DNA of 19,931 nucleotides from assembly GCA_035279865.1 (NCBI GenBank), contig DATEGY010000169.1, forward strand, positions 1 to 19,931. The letters run 5' to 3'. The translations under genes and the position numbers were made by a program. Every line of letters starts with the position of its first letter. The first letter of the stretch is position 1. Positions 8,024 through 14,788 of this stretch are shown here, one piece after another. The notes under the pieces are model-generated. The model saw only the letters and a list, made by a program, of their open reading frames with translations, did no database searches and was not told the DNA's origin. This DNA comes from 40CM-2-70-7 sp035279865. Its GTDB lineage: Bacteria; Gemmatimonadota; Gemmatimonadetes; Gemmatimonadales; GWC2-71-9.

Positions 8024-8073
8024 GGTCCACGCCTTGGACGACGACGGCGCTGGCCAATATATGGACCGGGGGG

Positions 8074-9135
8074 CTACTCCGCCTTGTGCAGGGAGCGGAG
8101 CAGGGGCGGCGCATCGGGGCCGAACACGTCTTCTGACGGAACGGTGACGATCCGCGACCGGGGTCCGGCACTTCCTTTCGTTCCATCGCTCCCCTTCTGC
8201 CCGTCATACCCGGGCGGGCCCGACGCTCCATCCCGGCAGAATCCGTGCGCGGACATTCCACTGTGCAGGCCACCAGCGCCGCCTTGCCCGCCTTCGCCGC
8301 CCGCGCCGCCACGCCCGCCGGTGCCTCCCGGGGACCGGGCGTCGATCAACCCCGCGAACAGGTTCCAGTCGTTCGGCCCTACGATGGTGATCGCCCCGCC
8401 GGCGCCCCCGCGGCCTCCCGGTCCGCCGGGCTCGCCGTTTTCCCCGGGGCCGCCGCTTGCGCCGGGACAACCCGTGCTGCCCTGGGCTCCGTCCCGCCCC
8501 GGCCGTCCGTTTCTCCCCCAGCCTCCGGGGCCGCCGCTTGATTCGACGGTGAGCCACGGTCCCGGCAGCACCCGGGCGGCATCCGCGAACAGGTACACGG
8601 GCGGCCGGTCCGGAACGGCAACCACCGCCGCTACGAGGGTGGCGAAGTACGGTGTCTGGATGAACCCGATGCGAACCGTGACCGGCGGGCCGTCGGCACC
8701 GGGCGCTCCCGGGTTGCCCTGGGCTCCGGTGATTCGGAAGGTGCGGGGGAGACACGAGTACTCCGGAGGAATGACCAGGGTGTCCGAGATGTCCGGATTC
8801 GCGCGCAGGGTCGCGACGAGATGGAAGCCGGTGGTGAGGCTGGCCAGCGGATCCGGAGCCGGCGTCCAGTCGCCCGTGGAGAACTGTTCCGCGTTGGAGC
8901 TCGAGAGCTGGAGCAACTCGACGGGGAGGCGGTGCGGCAGCCAGGAGCCGTCGTCGAGCTGCCCGTCGTAACTGGCGGCGAACGCTTTCCCGGGGCAGGC
9001 CGCGGCCGGCGCTTCGATGCGGAGGTGGCGGATCCGGGCCAGCTGTCCCGGCTCCGGCATCACGGCCGGCTCGGGCCCGGCATGACACGCGGCGCCCGCT
9101 GCGATCAGCGCGGTGAGGATGCCCTTTCGAGCCAT
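8074..9135 (-). CDS. Lipoprotein with collagen-like Gly-X-Y / GGxGG domain
   Basis: A 353-residue protein starting at the ATG at 9135, which gives a lipoprotein signal (MARKGILTALIAAGAAC, lipobox GAAC, Cys17). Residues 30-200 look like an ordinary beta-rich domain (QLARIRHLRIEAP, VTVRIGFIQTPYFATLV, PVYLFADAARVLPG), broken by a short GAQGNPGAPGADGPP stretch near 138-152. Residues 200-247 and 268-326 are extremely glycine-rich, mixing collagen-like triplets (GRPGRDGAQG, GYDGQKGSDGTKGSAG) with GGxGG runs. The two blocks are split by a non-repetitive insert (AITIVGPNDWNLFAGLIDA). Cys47, 128, 223 and 300 could form disulfides. It is probably a surface-exposed rod or adhesive protein; the function is unknown. 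It overlaps the upstream propeller gene by 31 bases. A longer open frame to 9264 exists but would remove the signal peptide. Confidence 0.8.
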   Translation of the reverse strand: MARKGILTALIAAGAACHAGPEPAVMPEPGQLARIRHLRIEAPAAACPGKAFAASYDGQLDDGSWLPHRLPVELLQLSSSNAEQFSTGDWTPAPDPLASLTTGFHLVATLRANPDISDTLVIPPEYSCLPRTFRITGAQGNPGAPGADGPPVTVRIGFIQTPYFATLVAAVVAVPDRPPVYLFADAARVLPGPWLTVESSGGPGGWGRNGRPGRDGAQGSTGCPGASGGPGENGEPGGPGGRGGAGGAITIVGPNDWNLFAGLIDARSPGGTGGRGGAGGEGGQGGAGGLHSGMSAHGFCRDGASGPPGYDGQKGSDGTKGSAGPRSRIVTVPSEDVFGPDAPPLLRSLHKAE

Positions 9136-9965
9136 GGTGCCAACGATACGCTCCAGATGTGGGTATTGCCGGTGACATACACCGTGCGATGGTCGGGGCT
9201 GAAATGGGCTCCCCAGGGAGCATCCCGGTTCACGTCGTCGCCGAGATCCTGTGGAGTGGTCCAATGATCCCCCTCCCGGAAGACAATCGAGAGCCTTCCC
9301 AGCGTGCCGTTCCCCGCGCCGTAGTCGAACACCAGGAACGACTCGTCCGGCGCGATGGCCGGATCGTGCGTCGGCTGGGTGGAGTCACCAAGCGCGACGC
9401 GGACGGCGGGGAGGTAGGTGCCGCTCCGGTACTCCGACCGGTAGATGTGCATGGCACCGCCGAGCCGCTGGATGAAGTAGAGCGCTCCATTGGCCGCCAC
9501 GCTGGGCGCCACGACGAGGTTCGAGCCGTTCACGCCTGTTCCCAGCCAGACCGGGGTGCTCCAGCCGCTTCCCTGACGGTCGACGCGCCAGAGGTGGGCT
9601 CCGCGGTATTCCTTGCCGTTCTGCTCGAACACCACGGAGTCGCCCCCCGGCACGGGGCGGTTGGAGCTGAAGATCAGGTAGGAGCCGTCCGGTGAGACCG
9701 CGGGGTCCTGATCGAGCCACCGGCCCGAGAATGGAACCGCCACGGGTGAGCTCCAGTGCCCGCCCACGCGATGCGAGACCATGATGGTCTTGTTGCGGTC
9801 GATGGTCCGGTCGAAGTAGAACGTCTGGCCGTCGGGCGTGAATGCGGGTGAGTCGTCATGCTCGGCATTCAGGATGCCGTTCATGACGACCGCGGGGGCC
9901 GCCGCAGACTGGCCCTGGGCTTGCATCGGGGCAACGCTGAATGCTCCGAGGATCATCAGGATCAT
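9105..9965 (-). CDS. Secreted PD40 (WD40-like) beta-propeller protein
   Basis: A 286-residue protein with a signal sequence (MILMILGAFSVAPMQAQG). At least five PD40 blade motifs are visible: DDSPAFTPDGQTFYFDR (about 37), DQDPAVSPDGSYLIFSSNRP (about 86), a degenerate APSVAANGALYFIQR (about 153), THDPAIAPDESFLVFDYG (about 199) and a blade around AHFSPDHRTVYVTG (about 253). The pattern matches the propeller family related to TolB-type domains and proteins annotated as PD40 repeat-containing; most bind partners rather than catalyse. The ATG at 9965 was preferred because it leaves a clean signal peptide; a TTG at 9995 would add ten residues. Its 3' end overlaps the lipoprotein gene by 31 bases, so the two are probably expressed and may act together at the cell surface. 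Confidence 0.87.
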   Translation of the reverse strand: MILMILGAFSVAPMQAQGQSAAAPAVVMNGILNAEHDDSPAFTPDGQTFYFDRTIDRNKTIMVSHRVGGHWSSPVAVPFSGRWLDQDPAVSPDGSYLIFSSNRPVPGGDSVVFEQNGKEYRGAHLWRVDRQGSGWSTPVWLGTGVNGSNLVVAPSVAANGALYFIQRLGGAMHIYRSEYRSGTYLPAVRVALGDSTQPTHDPAIAPDESFLVFDYGAGNGTLGRLSIVFREGDHWTTPQDLGDDVNRDAPWGAHFSPDHRTVYVTGNTHIWSVSLAPWLERASSPR

Positions 9966-10036
9966 GGGAAAACGTTCGACGGTAGCGACCGGCAAGTAAA
10001 CCCCGGCTTGGCGCGTTACCAGAGAGTCTCGGCGCT

Positions 10037-12772
10037 CTATTCGTACCGCAGAGCCTTGATCGGATCGACTCGCGAGGCCCGGCGCGCGGGGAGGTACCCC
10101 GCCGCCAGGGCCACGAGGGTGAGGACCGCGAGCGAGAGGGCGAACACGGCCGGATCGGTTCCCTCGAGACCGAACAGGAGCGAGCGGGCCACCTTTCCGA
10201 AGAGGACCGCGCCGGCGAGACCGATCGCGCTACCGATCGCCATCATCCCGCAGACCTGCCGCAACACCATCCGCCGTACCCGCCCCGAATCGGCACCGAG
10301 GGCCATGCGGACCCCCAGCTCCCGGGTCCGCTGCGCCACCGAGTAGGCGAGCACGCCGTACAGGCCGACTGCGGCCAGGAGCGTCGCCAGCACGGCGAAT
10401 GCGGTCGAAAGCATCGAGATCATCCGATCCAGATAGACGTTGTCCCGCACCTGCTGCGTCAGGGTCTTGAGGCCCTCGACGGGGATGCCGGGATCGATTT
10501 TCCGCACCAGCCCTGAGATGCTGCGCATCACGGTTTCCGGCCGCGGCGTCCGCAGGTAAAAACTCATCGAGGGAATATCCGGGCGCTGTCGCCAGGGCAG
10601 GTAAAACACCGCGGGCACGGGCGCCTTGACCTCGGAATACTTCACGTCAGGCACGACGCCCACGATCTGGATATTGGCGGTGTCCGGAGGATCCGAGAAA
10701 TACTTACCCACGGCGCCGGTCGTCAGGCCGAACTTCTTCACGAACGCCTGGTTCACCACGCCTACGCGCAGCGCGCCGCGGCGGTCGGCATCGGTGAATT
10801 CCCGCCCGGCGATGAGGTGGACGCCGAACGTGGAGAAGTAGCGGGTACCTACGAGGTTGTAGCTCGCGCCTCGATCGACGTCGGGCCCGTTGGGGAAGCC
10901 CGCCAGGTATACCGGACGGCCTCTGTTTCGGCCGGCGAAGATGGGCACATTGGACGTGGTCACCGAGGTCACGCCAGGAATGCCTGCCAACGCCTCCTCG
11001 ACCTGGGCATAGTAGGCGGCGGTCCGGGGGTCCTGGTACCCCGTCTGCTCCGGGGACAATTGGAACGTCACGACCGAATCGATGTGGACTCCGAGGTCCG
11101 CACGCGCCACGTTCACGAGGCTCTTCATGAAGAGGCCCGCGGCGATGAGCAGCGCCGTGGCGAGCGATATCTGGAGCGTCACCAGGGACGAGCGGAAGCG
11201 CGCGGCCGCCCGCGCGCCGGAGATGTGCCCCGCGTTCGCCCGGATGGTCGTCACCAGGTCGCCGCGGGTGTTGTGCCAGGCCGGGAAAAGACCAAACGCG
11301 ATGCCGGTGGCCACGGTGAGCGCGGCGGAGAACAGCAGCACCGGAGGCTGGAGGGTGAAGGCCAGGCCCCCGCTGGTTCCGGCGGGAATCAGCGAGGCGA
11401 CGCCGGCGAGGGTCCACTTTGCGACCAGCAGGCTCGCGACCCCTCCGAGGCACGCCAGGGCGAGTGACTCCACCAGCAGCTGCGTGATCAGCTGGGCCCG
11501 GCTGGCGCCGAGGGCCAGCCGGAGTCCCATCTCCATGGCACGTCCTGCACCGCGGGCGAGCAACAGATTCGCGATGTTGGCGCACGCGATGAGCAGCACG
11601 ATCCCGGTCACGCCGAACAGCAGCAGGAACGGGGTCGAGGTGGATTGATGCATGATGCTCTGCCCACGCGATCCCGCCTCCAGAACGATCTTCTTCTCCC
11701 GGAACCGGGCCAGGGTGGCGTCGCTCATCCCCTTCTGCAGGGGCACCTCGACGTCGTTGAGAATAGAGTGGTACAGACCGTTCACGCCGACGTTCGCCTG
11801 CTGCAGCGTCGTACCGGGCTTGAGGCGGGCGAACAGGTAGACCCAGTAGTCTCTGCGGTCTTCGAAATCCTCTCCGTTAGGCACCACAAGGCCCTGCATC
11901 GTGAGGGGCACGTAGACGAGGGGCCGCACGCCGAGTGTGGTCCCCTCGAACCCCGGCTCGGCGACGCCGACAATGGTCATCGCCCGCCCGTTCACCGTGA
12001 CGGGTTTCCCGAGGATGGCCCGGTCCCCTCCGAGCTGGGATTGCCAATAGGAGTAGGAGAGCACGGCGACGAAATTGGCCCCGATGCTTTGGTCGTCGCT
12101 CTCGGTCAAGAGCCGTCCGAGAGCGGGATGGAGTCCCAGCGTCGGGAAGTAGGACCCGGAGACCAGTACGGCGTCGCCGGTGAGCGGCTGATCCTGGTAC
12201 GTCACGCTGGCGCTGAACGGGACGTGGCCGGCCACATCCGAAAACACCGTCTGGCGCTGCTCGAGATCCCGGAACATTCGATAGCTGAACGCGATCTGAC
12301 AGTCACCTGGCTCGCCGCACGACGCGTACCCCGGCTTGGGCCCGGGAGCGCTGAGGTTGACGAGGCGGCCGGCGTCCGGGACGGGGAGGGGACGGAGCAG
12401 CACTTCATCGAACAGCGAGAAAATCGCTGAGCTCGCTCCGATGCCGAGGCTGAGGGAAAGGACGGCGACCGTCGTGACGAAGGGCGTGCGAAAGAGGGTC
12501 CGCACCGCGTAGCGCAGGTCCCGCACCAGATGCGCGGCCCATGCCGAGCGCAGCTGATCCCGGGCGGCTTCCTGGTGGGCGGCGCGCGCCCCGAAGGCAA
12601 CGCCGGCACGCCGTCGCGCCTCGGAGCCCGGGAGTCCCTGGGCTTCCAATTGGGCGGTCTTCTGGTCCAGGTGCCACGCCATCTCTTCCTGCATTCGTGC
12701 GTCGTCGGTCCCCCGGGTGGTGAGTCCGAGTATCCGGGCCAGGGCCGACCGCAACTGCCGCCATGTCGTCAT
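10037..12772 (-). CDS. ADOP-family ABC permease 1 (MacB/FtsX-like, two permease units)
   Basis: A 911-residue protein. The first 85 residues are a soluble helical prefix (ARMQEEMAWHLDQKTAQLEAQG), typical of acidobacterial duplicated orphan permeases. A first membrane helix near 96-120 is followed by a MacB-like periplasmic core (about 125-370), an FtsX module (about 380-505, LLFGVTGIVLLIACANIANLLLARG, MGLRLALGASRAQL), then a second core and a second FtsX module (about 784-911, AVGLYGVLAYSVAQRTRELGVRMALGA). It ends in the characteristic PARRASRVDPIKALRYE. The family resembles the permease part of MacAB/LolCDE-type mechanotransmission transporters; no ATPase gene is adjacent. The start ATG at 12772 overlaps the PadR stop (ATGA). 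An open extension to 12997 merely lies across the PadR gene in another frame. Confidence 0.92.
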   Translation of the reverse strand: MTTWRQLRSALARILGLTTRGTDDARMQEEMAWHLDQKTAQLEAQGLPGSEARRRAGVAFGARAAHQEAARDQLRSAWAAHLVRDLRYAVRTLFRTPFVTTVAVLSLSLGIGASSAIFSLFDEVLLRPLPVPDAGRLVNLSAPGPKPGYASCGEPGDCQIAFSYRMFRDLEQRQTVFSDVAGHVPFSASVTYQDQPLTGDAVLVSGSYFPTLGLHPALGRLLTESDDQSIGANFVAVLSYSYWQSQLGGDRAILGKPVTVNGRAMTIVGVAEPGFEGTTLGVRPLVYVPLTMQGLVVPNGEDFEDRRDYWVYLFARLKPGTTLQQANVGVNGLYHSILNDVEVPLQKGMSDATLARFREKKIVLEAGSRGQSIMHQSTSTPFLLLFGVTGIVLLIACANIANLLLARGAGRAMEMGLRLALGASRAQLITQLLVESLALACLGGVASLLVAKWTLAGVASLIPAGTSGGLAFTLQPPVLLFSAALTVATGIAFGLFPAWHNTRGDLVTTIRANAGHISGARAAARFRSSLVTLQISLATALLIAAGLFMKSLVNVARADLGVHIDSVVTFQLSPEQTGYQDPRTAAYYAQVEEALAGIPGVTSVTTSNVPIFAGRNRGRPVYLAGFPNGPDVDRGASYNLVGTRYFSTFGVHLIAGREFTDADRRGALRVGVVNQAFVKKFGLTTGAVGKYFSDPPDTANIQIVGVVPDVKYSEVKAPVPAVFYLPWRQRPDIPSMSFYLRTPRPETVMRSISGLVRKIDPGIPVEGLKTLTQQVRDNVYLDRMISMLSTAFAVLATLLAAVGLYGVLAYSVAQRTRELGVRMALGADSGRVRRMVLRQVCGMMAIGSAIGLAGAVLFGKVARSLLFGLEGTDPAVFALSLAVLTLVALAAGYLPARRASRVDPIKALRYE

Positions 12773-13113
12773 ATGGCCTCCACGGCCATGATGAGGTTGA
12801 CGGCGCGTGAGGCGCGGGCCCATGCCAGGAGCTCCTGCTCGAGGTGCCGGCGACCGGCCGCGGTCAGCTCGTAGTACCGGGCGCGGCGATTGTTGGCGCT
12901 GGGCTTCCAGGCGGACCGAACCAGGCCCTGGCGTTCGAGACGGTAGAGGGCGGGGTACAGCGAGCCTTCGTTCAGGCGGAGGACCTCCTCGGACCACTGC
13001 AGGAGGCGCTCGCTGATCCCCCAGCCGTGCATGGGTTCGAGGGACAGGGCTTTCAGCACCAGCATGTCGAGGGTGCCCTGGAGGACTTCGTCCCGTGAGT
13101 TTCGCGTGGCCAC
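12769..13113 (-). CDS. PadR-family transcriptional regulator 1
   Basis: A 114-residue winged-helix regulator with the family blocks LQGTLDMLVLKALSLEPMHGWGISERL, NEGSLYPALYRLERQGLV and ARYYELTAAGRRHLEQE. PadR proteins are dimeric repressors binding palindromic operators, often in their own promoter. It starts with GTG at 13113, six bases after AAAGGA. The permease gene overlaps its stop by four bases, so the regulator and transporter are one operon. A promoter-like sequence and a palindrome immediately upstream (13120-13168) indicate autoregulation. The inducing ligand is unknown. Confidence 0.93.
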   Translation of the reverse strand: MATRNSRDEVLQGTLDMLVLKALSLEPMHGWGISERLLQWSEEVLRLNEGSLYPALYRLERQGLVRSAWKPSANNRRARYYELTAAGRRHLEQELLAWARASRAVNLIMAVEAI

Positions 13114-13119
13114 GCCATG

Positions 13120-13168
13120 TCCTTTAGATGGTCTAAGGGACGATAGGGTTGCTTCCTTAGGCCGTCAA
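13120..13168 (-). promoter_or_regulatory. Promoter and putative operator of padR 1
   Basis: On the minus strand, TTGACG (13163-13168) and TATCGT (13140-13145) are separated by exactly 17 bases, a sigma-70-like promoter. Starting at the last base of the -10 box and running downstream is a 21-bp near-palindrome at 13120-13140: TCCTTTAGA, three bases, TCTAAGGGA (8 of 9 positions pair). It covers the expected transcription start and part of the ribosome-binding site, the usual place for an autorepressor. That PadR binds here is inferred. Confidence 0.6.
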
Positions 13169-13196
13169 TGGGTACGCCCGGCCCTGGGTGTACGGG

Positions 13197-13583
13197 CTAA
13201 TGGGAGGGCGGGGGATCCTGGAGCACGACTTCGCGGATCTGCTGCCGCAGGCCGGCGAGGACCTCGGAGGCCGTGACGTGCCGCGTTTCGCATTGTTCGC
13301 GCACCCACTCAAGCAGGGCCAGGCGGGTGGGGAGCGCCATCGATTGGGTGCCGAGCGCGAGGGTGTTGCCGCAGGGACAGTCGGCGTAGGCCAGGGACCC
13401 GATCGGTTGCCGGGTTTCCCAGTCCTCGAGGTCGGCGTCGAATGACACGGGTGTCCCGCGAGGTGTGGTGGTGTGGATGTACTCGCGGAGGGAGTCGAAC
13501 CGGCGGCCGCAGTTGGAGCAGACCTTCGGGAAGAGGCCGCGGAAGTGTTCGCGCAGAATCCGGAAGACTTCCTCAGAAGTCAT
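13197..13583 (-). CDS. Small CxxC/CxC protein, putative zinc binding, unknown function
   Basis: A 128-residue soluble protein that I cannot assign to a named family. It has CSNC at 22-25 and CPC at 69-71 (ADCPCGNTLALGTQSM), four cysteines well placed to bind one zinc ion in a zinc-ribbon-like fold. The C-terminal part (about 85-120) is helical (LPTRLALLEWVREQCETRHVTASEVLAGLRQQIREVV). The CGNR regulator gene ends 52 bases upstream in the same direction, so the two could share a transcript. The upstream sequence has only a weak ribosome-binding site. The 83 bases downstream hold the padR 1 promoter. Coding status is supported by the coherent composition and regular start. Confidence 0.78.
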   Translation of the reverse strand: MTSEEVFRILREHFRGLFPKVCSNCGRRFDSLREYIHTTTPRGTPVSFDADLEDWETRQPIGSLAYADCPCGNTLALGTQSMALPTRLALLEWVREQCETRHVTASEVLAGLRQQIREVVLQDPPPSH

Positions 13584-13635
13584 GAACTCAACTTACGGGT
13601 CTCGCCCTATCCCCGTCAGATGCGGGACTTTCGTC

Positions 13636-14238
13636 TCACCCTGCCTGTTGGCGCCGGTAATACCGGCGGGCCTTGTCGCGGTTGCCGCAGACCTTCATGT
13701 CGCACCAGCGGCGGCGATGGTTCTTGGACCGGTCCAGAAAGAGCCACGAGCAGGTCTCGGACGCGCATTGCCGTACGTGGTCGACTCCTTCGCCCGTCAA
13801 CAGCTCGGCGGCGGCCCGGCTCACCGGCCACAGCATCGCATCGAGGTGGAGCTCCGGGTCGATCCACTCCGATGTCACCCGGCGGTGGGAGCGGACCAGG
13901 TGCGCGTGCGCCGCGGCGCGGCGGACGAATTCGCTCAGGCTCGCGAGGGCAGGACCCGGGATGGAGCGCCCGAGCGCGACGTTCGAGAAGATCTCGAACG
14001 TCGTTTCGCGGAGGCGAAGTCCCTCGCGCAGAGTGGCCAGGGCGTCGGCGGGCGCTGCGGAGGCGAGGCGGCGCAGGCGTTCGCCCGTCTTGCCGGTGAG
14101 CACACCGGATTCCACGCCCCACTGCACCAACCGCGCGTAGTCGGTGAGCTGCTCCTGGGGGTGGTCACCCGCGCGATCATCGGTGGTGTTGGCGAAATCC
14201 AGGCAGAGATGCCCACCGGTGAATTCAAAACTAACCAT
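13636..14238 (-). CDS. CGNR zinc-finger / ABATE-domain transcriptional regulator
   Basis: A 200-residue protein. The N-terminal part begins FTGGHLCLDFANTTDDR, the start of the stress-responsive ABATE domain (about 5-140). The C-terminal zinc finger (about 152-195) has Cys158, Cys163, Cys179 and Cys184, with WCDMKVCGNRDKARRYYRR containing the diagnostic CGNR. These proteins are DNA-binding regulators thought to sense small molecules and often sit next to transporters or efflux genes. Here a divergent EamA-like membrane gene begins 96 bases away. Its start codon (ATGGTTA) lies inside one arm of an inverted repeat whose other arm sits in its own promoter, implying autoregulation. AAGGT eight bases upstream of the ATG is the ribosome-binding site. 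Confidence 0.93.
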   Translation of the reverse strand: MVSFEFTGGHLCLDFANTTDDRAGDHPQEQLTDYARLVQWGVESGVLTGKTGERLRRLASAAPADALATLREGLRLRETTFEIFSNVALGRSIPGPALASLSEFVRRAAAHAHLVRSHRRVTSEWIDPELHLDAMLWPVSRAAAELLTGEGVDHVRQCASETCSWLFLDRSKNHRRRWCDMKVCGNRDKARRYYRRQQAG

Positions 14239-14313
14239 TAAAATGACCTTGACAGGTTACGTCCAGGGTGGCTAGCATATCACCAGTATAAGTCATTTTG
14301 ATGGTTATGTGAA
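14232..14313. promoter_or_regulatory. Divergent CGNR/EamA control region with 16-bp inverted repeat
   Basis: Arms TAACCATTAAAATGAC (14232-14247) and GTCATTTTGATGGTTA (14292-14307) are inverted copies with one mismatch, 44 bases apart. The minus-strand promoter for the CGNR gene reads TTCACA (14308-14313), a 17-base spacer, TATACT (14285-14290); the right arm fills that spacer. The left arm covers the CGNR start codon. A plus-strand promoter for the EamA gene reads TTGACA (14249-14254), 18 bases, TAGCAT (14273-14278), and lies between the arms. The layout suggests one regulator, probably CGNR itself, controlling both genes, possibly with looping or cooperative binding. Confidence 0.7.
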
Positions 14314-14334
14314 GATCACCCCTCGGAGCCGGAC

Positions 14335-14760
14335 ATGAACCCGAAGAGTCTCGAGCCAGTCACGCTGATCATGATCATCGGGGGTGGGGTGCTCTATCAC
14401 GTCAGCCAGAAGGCGACGCCGGCCGGGTTGAATCCGTTCCTCGCGCTGGCCGTCTCGTTCGGCCTGGCCTCGCTCGGGTGTCTGGCCCTGTTCGTCGGGA
14501 ACCAGGGTCTCGCCACTCCGGCCCTCTCCGGCGTCAATTGGACGTCCATCGGGCTGGCCGCCGCGGTGATGCTGATCGAGTCCGGCTACCTGATCGGGTA
14601 TCGCGCCGGGCTGCAGCTCTCCCGGACCGCATTCGCGTGCAACAACCTCGTGGCGCTCGGGCTCCTGGCCGTCGGGACGTTCTACTACGGTGAGAGCTTC
14701 GGCCTCCGGACCGGTATGGGGATGGTGCTGTGCGTGGCGGGGTTGTGGTTCCTGCGCTGA
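14335..14760 (+). CDS. Half-size EamA-like (DMT superfamily) membrane protein
   Basis: A 141-residue protein with four to five hydrophobic segments (LIMIIGGGVLYHVSQ, PFLALAVSFGLASLGCLALFV, WTSIGLAAAVMLIESGYLIGY, NNLVALGLLAVGTFYYGE, TGMGMVLCVAGLWFL). This is a single EamA repeat, half the size of the full transporter at 639-1490, so it probably works as a dimer as small DMT members do. The start ATG at 14335 follows GGAG at 14325-14328. It is divergent from the CGNR regulator, with which it shares the control region, and is a good candidate for the regulated transporter. Substrate unknown. Confidence 0.85.
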   Translation: MNPKSLEPVTLIMIIGGGVLYHVSQKATPAGLNPFLALAVSFGLASLGCLALFVGNQGLATPALSGVNWTSIGLAAAVMLIESGYLIGYRAGLQLSRTAFACNNLVALGLLAVGTFYYGESFGLRTGMGMVLCVAGLWFLR

Positions 14761-14788
14761 GCTGCCGGCTCCCGCTGCCCGGGTCGAG

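Noticed and set aside
8024..8067. GGTCCA/TGGACC inverted repeat upstream of the sigma gene
   Set aside because: Only six-base arms 32 bases apart, easily due to chance, and no convincing promoter accompanies it.
7529..8971. 480-codon open frame on the + strand with Pro-rich collagen-like PGPPG sequence
   Set aside because: It is the complement of the Gly-rich lipoprotein gene (Gly codons read as Pro) and of the sigma gene; the real genes are on the - strand.
9136..9264. Longer start for the collagen-like lipoprotein
   Set aside because: It would bury the lipoprotein signal and increase the overlap with the propeller gene to 160 bases.
12773..12997. N-terminal extension of ADOP permease 1 across the PadR gene
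   Set aside because: The PadR frame is clearly coding there, the extension is Arg/Pro-rich, and the ATG at 12772 gives the standard prefix and ATGA overlap.
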